From positions 21,093,280-21,157,279 of the forward strand of contig NC_083605.1 of the NCBI RefSeq assembly GCF_029168945.1: a stretch of DNA of 64,000 bases, in the 5' to 3' direction. Positions within the stretch are counted from its first letter, which is position 1. The number at the start of each line of letters is the position of its first letter. Under the pieces are notes generated by a model that saw only the letters and a program-made list of their open reading frames with translations, ran no database searches and was not told the origin of the DNA. Origin of the DNA: Cannabis sativa (taxonomy: Eukaryota; Streptophyta; Magnoliopsida; Rosales; Cannabaceae). Positions 33,344 to 44,842 of this stretch are shown in pieces. The translations under genes were made by a program, and so were the position numbers.

Positions 33344-35253
33344 CTATGGCATTTGTATCTTGTTCATAGTGGATTTGACAAGATCAATCTCTGCAAAGAG
33401 TAAATATGCCTATATCCAGTGAAAGTAAGTTCATCTCATTCGCAGATGGATGCACATTCAGGGGTGGATATGAGTTTTTCGTTGTATTCTTAAAACGATA
33501 ACTCTAGATTATACCTTAAGCAAAGAAATTTGAAAAATTTCATTAATTTCTAGCAATGGTTAAAACCATTAAGGTAAGTGGTTAAAGATCTTGCGAACTG
33601 ATAGGGGTGGAGAAATAGTTAGTAGATATGCAGTTCAAATATCATTAATTTGATTTTTGAATTATATCCAAACTTACCTCCCCAGAAATTTCGAGTTGCA
33701 TGTTGATGATTAGTTACTAGTCGTTGCCTAATTCCTTCTATGGTAATACAATTTTAGAATGATGTAATGGTTGTATACTTAATGTAAATCATTACTAGAT
33801 TCATGGATGACCTAATCAAAAATCTTAAGAAAAGCTAGAACTATTAACCATGGTTTGTTAGCTATTCTAAGTGATTAGGGGTGGACCATCCCATTGTCAA
33901 TAGATAAGAAAGTGTTTGTTCAAACAAGTACTACTTTTCTAAGATAATGACTAAGTCTGAAAACAAGTAGCAAATAAAGGAGATATTTTTCTTGATTCCA
34001 AAAGTGTTCTATCATCTTATATAACATATGATGATCCCACTGCCTCTGTTGTCTTGTCACAACCGAAGAGATCAATACCATTTAGTTTTCTTCGACATAA
34101 TTCACGGTACCTTGTCGTAGTGGGAGAGTTTCTAGGAACTCACCTTCTTATGACTTGGGAGACACTAGTGATTAAAATCCATTGTGAGTTTAAACAAGTA
34201 ATGGATTGTCAAGATAAGAAATTAAGAAGAAAGCCAATAGAACTATGGTTTAATCCATTCACATGGAATAACCTAAAGTTTTCTATTACAAGGACATAAA
34301 AGGAAATTTTAGTTAATAAGTCTATTCAATGGACTTAACAAACTTCATGTTCCTAGTATTATAGGTTTGAGTTTATCTAAGCCTATGGTATATGGTATAC
34401 CTGGTAATTACTTACTCTAATGCAAGCAACTTACTTTAGTAAGATGCTGAAGCATTTTCTTTCTAATGGCAATCTATAGAAGCTTCTCGACTTCTAGGCA
34501 TAGATTTTTATTTATCTAAGGAAAAGTCTCAACTATTCCAGAAAAGATAAAGCCATGAAAGAATTTCTTAAATCGACAGTGAGAGGTCTTAGATATGCTT
34601 TTGTATGCCTTAGACCAGACACCTGCTGTTGAGTGGGAGTAATGAGTAGGTATCAGATTAATCTAGGAGAAGAACATTGGAAGACAATCAAGTAAATCTT
34701 AAGATTAAGAAGAGGAACTATATGTTAGTCTATAAGGGTGTGTTTAAAACTCTTAGACTACACCATATCAGATTTCGAAATTTGCCTTTGTGCTAGAAAA
34801 TCTTTCTGATAAGATGGTGGTTACTCTGGGGGTGGAATAGTGATTTTGGAGAAGTGTAAAAACCTATCTGAAGTCTCTAGGTCTACCAGAGAGAGACTGA
34901 ATGTTAAAGTTGCAGGAAAGGTACTTATTCAGTCTAAGGAAAGTTCTATACATTTTTGGCACCATTCCAAATTGCCTAAACTACTAGTGTTAATTTCCTG
35001 ATTAACCAAAAGTAGTTGCCAAAGGTATGTATAGAATCCAGTATCCCAAGAGAGTAGACATATAGAGAGGAATTTCACATTATCAATAATTTGCTGATTA
35101 AGGAAGAGTAATGGTGGAGAAAAGGTTGTGTTTAATTCAACCTTTCAGATCCTATTACGAGGAGTTTACTACTACTACACTTGATTTGTATATCGAGGTG
35201 TTGAGATTATTTGAAACGCACTTTTTTGTTTTATATTAGTGCAAGTAGGAGTT
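33344..35253 (+). pseudogene. Decayed copia pol of Angela copy B
   Basis: Readable fragments in shifting frames include LWHLYLVHSGFDKIN (gag-pre-integrase, 33344 onward), TFRGGYEFF (integrase core start, about 33454), LRTDRGGEIVSRYA (integrase, 33591-33635), an RNase H-like segment near 34583-34720 (LRYA...RPDTCC...EEHWKTIK) and GGGIVILEKCK near 34830. The 81-codon frame at 34054-34299 lies between integrase and RT remnants and is nearly identical in copy A. The purine tract GTAGGAGTTT precedes the 3' LTR. No functional product is expected. Confidence 0.7.
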
Positions 35254-37150
35254 TGTTGGGTTTTATGCCCTAAATAAAACTCATTTCAATATAATCAGAT
35301 TTACTTATTAATATAGATCAAAAATAACATTTAATGTTGCATGGTTCACATGATTTATTTCATGATTATATGTACATAATGTATAAATTCATCTGAAACC
35401 CTTTTTACATACTTGATCCTGTTTATTGTGCCGTCAACACATTGGAAAGTAAACATGACTATGTGAATAAAGTTTCCTAGATTTATCAGACATAGGGTTT
35501 TACTGATATGATAATCTACAACAGAGTTTACTTGCATTTGGAGAAGTGCTATGTTCTTTCCAGAGCATTGGTTAAAGTAAAGCTCAGGTTGGATGCATGG
35601 AGTATGCATCGGAAGGGACCGATATTGAACTTTGACTTAGATTTATTAAACTTACCGTAATATCTATTCAAGTCAATATCGCCTAGTTGATCCTAGATCA
35701 AATGATCTTAATTCTTATATGATTAGGCTCGATCTCGAGAGGCTATTCGTGTTCTTTGATTTGTTAGTTAAGCCTACTTTTAGGTCAGGGTGATATGTAC
35801 ATTTTGGGCACACGGTAGTGCAATTGAGTGGGAGCGCTAACATAAACATGGAATCTATAGCTTCTATCTGGCGAATAGTAAGCAAAGGATGATCTCCTTA
35901 GAGCTTGACCAAACGAACATAAATGGTGGAGTACTCATTTCACATAAGCTGAAATATCATTTATACGGGGTCAAGTGTTTTAAGGAATAAATACATTGTA
36001 GGGTGTAACGGTAATTTAATCCCTTTACAGTGTAGATCATTCATATAGAGGATCAGTGATCAAATTAGGATTATAACAATGGATAACTGATGATGCGTCT
36101 ATATGGTGGAACATATAGAGCATTCTATTATACTGAGAGTGCAATTCTAAGTTCTATGCGTGGATTCAACGAAGAATTTATAAGTTAGTGAATTTTAGTA
36201 ATAAATTCTTGATCTACTTATTGGAAGCTCGGTTATATAGACCCATGGTCCCCGCACTAGTTGAGATAATATTGCTTGTAAGACTCATGTAATTGGTTTT
36301 GATTAATCAATTATAATTCTCAAATTAGACTATGTCTATTTGTGAATTTTTCACTAAGTAAGGGCGAAATTGTAAAGAAAGAGTTTTATGGGCATATTTG
36401 TTAATTATGATACTTTGTATGGTTCAATTAATAAATATGATAAATGACAATATTATTAATAATTATTTATAGTTATTAAATAGTTAGAATTGGCATTTAA
36501 ATGGTTTAATTAGAAAATTGGCGTTTTTGATAAAAATCAGATGCAGAAAGGTAAAACTGCAAAATTGCAAAAAGTGAGGCCCAAATCCACTAGTATAGGG
36601 CCGGCCACTTTTGTAGGAAATTTAAACTGATATTTTCATTATTTTAATGCCAAATAATTCAAACCTAACCCTAGTGGAATACTATAAATAGATAGTGAAG
36701 GCTTCAGGAAATTTACACTTAAATTTCTACACTTCTAATTCAGAAAAAAACTGAGCCTCTCTCTCTCCCTATCTTTGGCCGAACCCACTTTCTCTTTCTT
36801 CTTCCTTCAATTTCGAAAATCTTAGTGTGAGAGTAGTGCCCACACACAGCAAGTGATACCTCAATCATAGAGAGGAAGATCGTGAAGAAAGACTTTCAGC
36901 AAGAAGGAGGTTTCAGCATCAAAGATTCAGAGAAAGAGATCCAGGTTCAGATATTGATAATGCTCTGCTACAGAAAGAAATCAAGGGCTAGATATCTGAA
37001 CGGAAGGAGTCATTATATTCCGCTGCACCCAATGTAAGGTTTCCTAAACTTTATATGTGTTTATTTCATCGTTTTAGAAAGTTCATATTTAGGGTGTTAA
37101 TCAACATACTTGTGAGTAGATCTAAGATCCTGGTAAAATAATTTCCAACA
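35254..37150 (+). repeat. 3' LTR of Angela copy B
   Basis: It starts TGTTGGGTTTTATGCCC and ends TTTCCAACA at 37150, followed by target duplication CAACT. It is nearly identical to 26892-28787. Confidence 0.94.
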
Positions 37151-37696
37151 CAACTATCATGTACGGCCATTAAGTTATTTTTCCCAATATCTATTCTTTT
37201 TTAATCCATATAATTCAACCCTAAGACCTAGTTAAAAAACTATAAAAGGAACATGATACTCTCACTCATCAACTTGATGCCTTCAACCAAATCAAACCTA
37301 GTTTTCTATGTGAAACAACTAGTTGATGACAGAGTTCCTTCTATAGAGATTTCACCTCCTTCATTGTTCTTCACCATATTCGAACCTTGAGTGAAAGAGT
37401 GACGTCCCCACACATAGAAAGTCAAGTACTCAATCATAGTGAGTAAGACGGCGGTAACTAGACCCGAAGGAGAGAAAGAGATCCAGGTTCAGATCTTGAT
37501 AATGCTCTGCTACATAAAGGAATCAAGAGCTAGAGATCTTGAATGGAAGGAGTCATTATATTCCGCTGCAACTAATGTAAGGTTTTCTTAAACCCTTATG
37601 TGTTTATTTCATTGTTTTAGAGAATTCATATTTAGGATGTTAATCAACGTACTTGTTAGTAAATCTAGATCCTAGTAAAATATTCGCAACATCTAC

Positions 37697-38169
37697 CTCT
37701 CCTTCTTGACAGTGGCAGAATTACTGAGAAGGTGTCAGGGGGGACAACGACGACTCAACCTGCTTACATAACAGGAACAAATTTTAGTTCGTTCGAGATA
37801 CAAAATCAAAGGAGCTTTTGTGGTGAAAGTTAAAATCCTAGACATGGCAGGTTGCTTAGGAGATAGTGTAGTGATAGGTGAAAGTGACTGATCATAGGGT
37901 GTATGGGGAAAGCTGAAAGGTGTAAGGGCAAGAGGGCTAATTATAAATTGGACTCTCCTATCCATTAAGAAGGGAATTTTTCCTTTAGAATTTTTAGAGA
38001 GTCAAAAACTATTTTATTAGAAGAGCATTTATGAGATACCATTTTTCAAAAAGATATTAAAGACTCTGAAGTTCTTTCTTCTTAGTATTAAAAAGGTTTC
38101 ATTGAAGTTTATCAATATTATTAGTTGAAAAAGTTTATCTATATCGTTAACGAGTTTAGACCATTAACA
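37697..38169 (+). repeat. Tat-like 5' LTR, right piece
   Basis: It continues the Tat LTR after the solo LTR, matching 60556-61028 (CTCTCCTTC, GGTGTCAGGGGGGACAA, ACTCAACCTGCTTACATAAC). It ends CCATTAACA just before the primer site. The minus-strand frame at 37735-37965 also appears in the 3' LTR and is chance. Confidence 0.85.
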
Positions 38170-38172
38170 TTT

Positions 38173-38190
38173 TGGCGCCGTATGTGGGAA
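38173..38190 (+). other. Tat-like primer-binding site
   Basis: TGGCGCCGTATGTGGGAA lies three bases after the LTR end. It resembles the TGGCGCCGTCTGTGGGAA seen in Tat/Ogre-type elements. Confidence 0.85.
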
Positions 38191-38241
38191 CGACAAGCTC
38201 TGGCTACATTGGCTCTCAAATCATTCACCATCACTTTCGAA

Positions 38242-39488
38242 ATGTCAAAACATTCCCATTACCTCAAAGAAAATGGAGGTCACTCAGATGAAAACCAGTC
38301 GACCACCATATTTAGAGGACACCAACCTCTCGTTGCTAGAGAAGGCAAAAGGATGAACAACCAAAGTGTGGGCTACCAAGCAAACGCTCAAAGAGAGCCC
38401 CCAGCAATGCGTGACCAAATAGCAACTCTAATGGTTAACCCCGTCAATAAGAGCGTTCAACTACTGAGAAAGCCATCTCTAGTGCGGATCCTTCCGGCAC
38501 CTACATCATTAAACCCCAACACATCCAGGCACGAACCTTGAAAGTTAGAGCAAGTGTGCTCAATGGGTTCAAGCTCTTGAGCTCGCTACTATGAAGCGGA
38601 AATAAGCGACCACCACCAAGCCTCACATTTACGTCATAAAAGCCACCAAGTAGAGAATGATATCTCAACTGCATGTGCCAACAAAGGTGATTCCCTGTCA
38701 CCCACTAATAGCCCCAAGAGATGAGCACGGAAAGGGCCTGTCGCAAGACAGGAGCCCAACGAGCCAGTTGAGACAACTCAAACTTATCCACTATAAGGAG
38801 ATTACATTGAGGGAAACACCCCAGAGCCAAAGAAAGAGACTTCACTCAAGAGGCCTCATACTAGGGGGCACCTCAAATGAGTCCCCCACGAAAGGCAAGG
38901 CCCAATGCAAACCACACAGAAGCCACAAGGGAGGATGAGCAAAAGGATGAAGGAGTTGGAGGCAGAAATGCAAGAGTTACACCAAAGAACGGCCATTGAC
39001 GCACAGAGAGACTTGGATGGTGATGAGGAGTTTGATGAGGATTGCCCTTTCTCAAGGGAGGTTCAAATGGAGCCACTACCATTGAATTTCAAGGAACCAC
39101 ATATGACGCCATATGATGGTACCACCGACGTGAAGTACCATCTTGGCACATTTATTAACTTAATGAAGATGAAAAAGGTGGCATCTAAGGCAAGGTGTCA
39201 ATGCTTCGTGGTCACATTAAAAGGAACCGCATATAAGTTGTTCAAGAGGTTGGAACCAGGAACGATCACATCTTGGAAGCAACTCTCAGGCGAATTCCTC
39301 CAGCAACATAAGACTACATGTGATAACATTATGCATGTCACGAGTATCACCAATGTGAAGCAAAGGAGAGAAGAAAATCTGCGAAGCTACCTCCAACACT
39401 TCAACGCCGAGGTTACAAAAGTAGGGTATATGTCCAAGGAGGAGCTCAAGTTTTCCATAGCTGCAGGGGTATACCCTAAGGGAAGATT
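38242..39488 (+). pseudogene. Tat-like gag, 5' portion, with premature stops
   Basis: The frame starts at MSKHSHYLKENGG (38242), breaks at TGA 38541, and the same frame reopens at 38905 after several further stops. The gag core is clear: MTPYDGTTDVKYHLGTFINL, LKGTAYKLFKRLEPGTITSW, EFLQQH, REENLRSYLQHFNAEV. It stops at GGAAGATT where the Angela element enters, and resumes at 48175. Most of the intervening stops are TGA, fitting CGA codons lost by C to T change. The gag would form the particle shell of the element. Confidence 0.85.
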
Positions 39489-41363
39489 TGCTGGGTTTTA
39501 TGCCCTAAATAAAACTCCATTTCAATGTAATCTCTATTTTTCAATATCAATAAAGAAACAGAAGTATTTTTCATTAATTTGTGTGTTATTTGGTTCATGT
39601 TATCAATTACTTGTATATTTGATTTATAAATTCATCCAAACCCTTTTCACATTTATATTCTTGTTTATTGTGTCGTCAGCATAGTGGAAAGTAATCAAGA
39701 CTATGTGATTAAAGATATTCCTAGATTTATCAGAATACAGGGTTTTACTGATATGACAATCTACAACATAGTTTACTTGCATCTTGGATAAATGCTATGT
39801 TCTTTCCAGAGCATTGGTTTAAAGTAAAGCTTGGGTTGGATGCATGGAGTATGCATTGGAAGGGATCGATATTGAACTTTGATTCAGATATATTAAACTT
39901 ACCGCAATATCTATTCAATTCAGTATCACTTAGTTGATCCTAGATCAAATGATCTTAATCCTGGTGTGTTTAGGTTCAATCTTAGGAGTATTACACATGT
40001 TCTTTAATTTGTTAGTTAAGCCTATTTTTCGGTCAGGGTGATACGTACATTTTGGGAACATGGTAGTGCAATTGAGTGGGAGCGCTAAACATAGATATGG
40101 AATCTATAGCTTCTATCTGGAAAATAGAAAGTAAATGATGATTTCCTTCGTGCTTGGCTAAATAGAGATAAATGGTTGAATATTCATTTCACTTCGCTAA
40201 AATATCATTTATACGGGGCTAAGTGTTTTAAGGATAAAATACATTGAAGGGTGTTACGGTAATTTAATCCCTATACAATGTAGATCATCTATATAGAGGA
40301 TCATTGATAAAATTAGGATTATAACAATGGATAATTAATAGTGTGTCTATATAGTGGAATATATAGAGCGTTCTATATAGCTGAGAGTGCAATTCTAAGT
40401 TCTATGCGCGGATGCAACAAAGAATTAATAAGTAACTGAATTTAATTGGTAAGTTCTTGATCTGCTTATTGGAAGCTCAGATATATAGACCCATGGTCCC
40501 CAAACTAGTTGAGACAATACTACTTGTAAGACTCACTTAATTGATTTTGATTTTAATCAATTATAATTCTAAAATTAGACTATGTCTAGTTTGTGAATTT
40601 TTTCACTAAGCAAGGGCAAAATTGTAAAGAAAGAGTTTCTAAGGTATATTTGTTAATTAAGAGACTTTGGCTAGTCTAATTAATAAATATATTAAATGAA
40701 AATATTATTTAATAATTAATTTTAGTTATTAAATAGTTGAAAATGGCATTTAAATGGTTGAATTTAAAAATTGGCGTTTTTGAGAAAATGAGATGTAGAA
40801 ATGATAAAACAGAAAATTGCAAAAGTGGGGCCCAATATCCATAGCCTTGGTCGGCCACTTATGTAGGATTTATCATTTAATATTTTCATTATTTTAATGC
40901 CAAATAATTCTAACCTAACCCTAGGTGGCATACTATAAATAGGTAGTGATGACTTCACGAAAAGATGATGCATCTGATTCCTTCAGAGAAAACCCTGAGT
41001 GCCTTCTACCTAACCTAGGCGCCACCTATTTATCTCTCTTCTTCATTATTGAACTGAATCCCTTGAGTGAATGAGTAGTGTCCACACACATCAAGTGGTA
41101 CCTCAATCATAGTGTGGAAGATCGTGAAGAATCCAGTTTCAACAGAAGGACATTCGAACTCAGATTTTGGTGATACTCTGCGACAGAAAGGATACAAGGG
41201 TTATAGATCTGAGTGGAAGGAGACATCATATTCCACTGCAACCACTGTAAGGTTTCTCATACTTTATATGTGTTTATTTATAATCGTTTTAGAAGTTCAT
41301 ATTTAGGATGTTAAACAACATACTTGTGAGTAGATCTAAGATCCTGGTAAAATAATTCCAACA
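39489..41363 (+). repeat. 5' LTR of the Angela element with intact RT
   Basis: It starts TGCTGGGTTTTATGCCC (one change in the usual TGTTGGG) and ends TTCCAACA. The mutated primer site TGGCCTTAGAGCC follows at 41366 (family form TGGTATCAGAGCC). Confidence 0.92.
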
Positions 41364-44309
41364 ACTGGCCTTAGAGCCATGGTAATTGATTTTCTTGCAA
41401 GAAATTTGAACTTAAAACGATTTGTGTGTGATTTGGATGGTTTCATGTTAATCTGTGTGTTATATAACGATTTGTTGATGTTTGTGAGATTTTGTGAAAA
41501 ATAATTAAATTTTTGTTTCTGTAATTATTTTTATTGGATAGTTTTGAAAAAATTAAGCAATTTACTTTTTTACAGAACTTAATTTTAATTTTATTTGAAT
41601 TAGTTATGAATTTTTGAAAATCGGAAAATATCAGGGTGACATCACTCACCCCACGCGCGCGGATCCTCATTTTCTCGGTCGTGTGCGGGTTCAGACAGCC
41701 TTTTGTCTGAGATTTCTCGATTTGAAGGCACCAAGTGTGTCTGGATGCTGGGCTACGCGCGCGGAAATGCTGCTGGCAGCATCCGTGGGCGTGTTTTGAG
41801 CCCCATCCGCCCGGTTGCATGCCCCTGGATGGTATGCATTGCATACTGTCCGTACCACATGTAATTTTTTCGATTTTCTTCGATTTTTCATGCTGTTTCA
41901 TGGAATTAACTTCCGATTTTTTGTATAGTTTTGTATTTAGACATTTACTATTCCTATTTCAATTCTCATTATCAGAATTAAATTAATTGGATTTTTTTAA
42001 AATTAATTTATGATATTAGTGTAATTTGAACTTGAAAATAGGTAAATATTTATTCTTTTTTGCTTAATTTTATATCTTATTTTTAAATTTGATTATTTTA
42101 TCTTATTTTTAAATTTAAAGTCAGATATGAATTTTTTTAAAATTATTCTATTTTTTAAATTATTTGACCTTATTTAAATTTAAAATAAGATTACTATAAT
42201 CATGTAATTTTGAATAGATATAAGATATTTTGCTAACTTTTAAATTTTCTTATTTTTATTTAAATTAAATTATGAAATCTAGAAAAGGATATTTAATTAT
42301 CATTTTTTATTTTATTGAATATTGATTTTATTTATAAAATAACATGAAATTTAAAAGATAGTTAGCAAATTTCTTTTGAAAAGATATTTAGGTTAGTTGA
42401 AACCTAATTTTTCAAAATTGTAGGTTTAATTTTGAATTTTATTTTTATTTTTATTTAAAAATCGAATTTTTTTTATTTATTTATTATTTTCGATTTTTTT
42501 AAATTAATTAATTTAAAATTAAATAAATCGTACATCCAACTATCCAATTCAACTTGTTGCATGAGTATATATTTTAGCTTATGTGTAAGTTTTATGAAAC
42601 CTATTATTGCTTGATCTAAATTGCCATGGTTAACTTGTTGACAGATCCAATGATCTCATTTTAACCCATGGTTCAATTGTCAATACGTCAAGTAAATAAT
42701 TTGTAATAGGTAAATTTTACATTCTTCTTTCATCTGTGTATGACCTAGTAACATGATAAGATCCATCCAAATCTGTGTGCCTGTGTGAGCCTATATGTTT
42801 ACTTTATGTTTAGATGCATATAGGTTGTTGCTAAATAAAATGTCACACCATGATAGATTTTATTTAGGCCCATTTTGTTTTTGGGCCTATTCAATTAATA
42901 ACAGTTGTTCATTTTAAGGTTAAAGTCCTCTCTTTTGGGCCTTGTGTGAGAGTTAGGGGGCCAATAGAAGTGGGTACGACATACTGAACTCAGCTCCCAC
43001 TCACATGAACAACCCTAACCGTGAAGGCCCATTTGCCTGATTTGGACAGTTGTACTAGGTTAATTAAATTAGTTTAACCTAATAAAATTGATTAGCAACA
43101 TAATTAATTTCAAAGTAAATGGAATTTATTTTTTCATTCGTATATTTTGAAATTAATTTAAGAAAAATACACTTAGTTTAATGAATTAATTTCTAGATAA
43201 ACTATATGTATTTTTCTTGTATTTAATTAAATATAGAATTATAACTAACTAGATTCTTTCTGAAGCTTATTTTAATTACTTCATTAAATATTCCTATTTA
43301 AGTTGTAAATTAGTAATTTGAATATCTTTTGACTTCAAAATTAAGTTGAGGAATTCTAGGAATTAGTTATTGAAGATTGTTTAGATATTTTTTAAGTTGA
43401 TATTTTTAAAATATGGATAAACTTAAAATGGAATATTTTCAAATTAAGTGGTTACAACTTAATTTTAATATTTAATTAAATTTTACTTGAAAAAATTATT
43501 TAAGTTGGATATTTTAGATTTTTCTATAACAACTTAAATTAGATATTTTTCAAATTTTATTTTATTATATTTTAATTATTTATTTAATTTCGTATTTATT
43601 TTTTTTTTGAATATTAAATAATTAAAAATTTAATTAAAGTTGGAATTTTTTTTAAATTTTATATTTTTTTTATTTAACTAACTTTAATTTTGTAATTTTC
43701 ATTATTAAAATATAGAATAAAATAAATAATTAAATAAAATACATATATTTTTTAAAAAAATAATGAGCTTTATTCAAGAGATATTCGATCTCCATTGTTG
43801 GTCTTACAATAGTTAAATGTTTTCAATATAACCTCAAGACACTAGACTTCGTCCCCCTTATGGATGGTTATTCGTTGAAAGCATTTAACACCGTAAGATC
43901 TCATTTGATAAGTGTTTTGTAAGTTTTCATCTCTATTAGACTCTCCCCTACGATGACTACTTAGAGATAAACTTATAAAACATGAAACAATAGTGGAAGC
44001 TCATAAAATGAGAATAACCTTGACTCTCGCCTACCGGGACAACGTTGGATTCTCATTTTGATCGAATAAAAGGTTGCTAAAATGGTTTTTATTTTAGATG
44101 AGCTCACTATTCTATTCAACTAATGTTATCTTTGACTCTCACCTACCGGGACACTGTATTTCATTATGTTGGAAACCTTGGAAAATGAAAATATGTTAGA
44201 GTTTTAGTATTTTTGCAAACATATCTGATTACTTGTTATTTTCTGAACTTCTGTATGAATTTATTGAACCAAAAACTTACTTCTGCTTATTGATATTTGT
44301 AGTGCCGAA
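41364..44309 (+). other. Leader of the Angela element, with GC-rich island and motif array
   Basis: There is no gene. The AT-rich leader contains a GC-rich island at about 41636-41866 absent from copies A and B, the conserved block (42927-43043) and the four-copy motif array (43843-44152). TTGATATTTGTAG at about 44289-44301, just before the first ATG of the gag region, resembles a 3' splice site. The minus and plus frames across the GC island (41443-41986) show no homology. Confidence 0.7.
43843..44152 (+). repeat. Four-copy leader motif array (Angela element)
   Basis: Copies lie at about 43843-43863, 43938-43957, 44020-44040 (TTGACTCTCGCCTACCGGGA) and 44132-44152 (one change). Spacing is the same as in copies A and B. 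Confidence 0.78.
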
Positions 44310-44573
44310 ATGTACTACCCACATCCCAACACTCATCTAGAAATTGCCTTTAGGAATGAACTTGAAAATGTGAATAAGACTCCTGGTCAGAGTAATACTT
44401 CACACTTGCTCATGATGAACATGAAATTCCAGAAAGCAGCTAAGCTGGGAATTGTTCACTCTGAAGAGCAAATAGTTCATAGCTCCAACAATCCTACTAC
44501 TTCAAGCTCAGTTGAGAAAATTAGAGAAAGTGATTTCACTTCCTCAAATTATACTTCACAATAGATAAAATAA
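44310..44573 (+). CDS. Short ORF in the gag position, unrecognised
   Basis: This 84-to-87-codon frame starts at ATG 44310 (MYYPHPNTHLEIAF), directly after a splice-acceptor-like TTTGTAG. It is Asn/Ser-rich with no zinc knuckle. Its position between leader and protease remnant suggests the start or a remnant of gag, but I cannot match it to a known gag core. It may well not be translated. Confidence 0.35.
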
Positions 44574-44632
44574 GCAATAACAACAATTCGAAAACGATTA
44601 AGCAGTGATTCTTTAGTTTTTGAATCATGTGT

Positions 44633-44770
44633 TTTAGAGAATGATAAATCCATCTGGATTCTTTATTCTGGATCTACAAACCATGTAAGTTGTTCATTGC
44701 AATTCCCTGAAAAATGGAATTATTTGTAGTGGGAGGGTTTTTACTAAACCATCTCGTTATGGCTTGGATG
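44633..44770 (+). pseudogene. Copia protease remnant
   Basis: The frame reads ENDKSIWILYSGSTNHVSC, a clear relative of the copia protease active site (ILDSGATNHVC), with the catalytic Asp changed to Tyr. Only this short part remains; the sequence then jumps to RT. Confidence 0.75.
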
Positions 44771-44842
44771 GTGAAATCAATATGGTCGTTAACCTATAAA
44801 CAAGCAATGGCAAGTCCATAACGGAAACGATGGTCAGCCGGC

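Larger units (their letters stand above)
26892..37150 (+). mobile_element. Non-autonomous Angela-like copia element, copy B, complete (10,259 bp)
   Basis: Two near-identical LTRs (26892-28787, 1896 bp; 35254-37150, 1897 bp) flank a 6466-base internal region with an initiator-Met primer site and a purine tract. CAACT lies on both sides (26887-26891 and 37151-37155). The LTRs differ at roughly 20-25 positions by eye, a little over 1%, so the insertion is young. The 5' terminal TG has mutated to TA. There is no intact ORF; pol remnants only. The same decayed interior is present in copy A (835-9605), so it was copied after it decayed. Confidence 0.94.
25547..37691 (+). repeat. Solo Angela-like LTR (1881 bp when joined), split by Angela copy B
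   Basis: The LTR runs 25547-26891 and resumes at 37156-37691. It starts TGTTGGGTTTTGTGCCC and ends ATTCGCAACA. TCTAC occurs on both outer sides (25542-25546, 37692-37696). The joined length matches the other family LTRs (1870-1909 bp), and no internal region belongs to it, so it is a solo LTR into which a later family member inserted. Confidence 0.92.

Noticed and set aside
41443..41986. Several 60-150-codon frames over the GC island
   Set aside because: They overlap on both strands, have no homology I can see, and end where the GC-rich patch ends.
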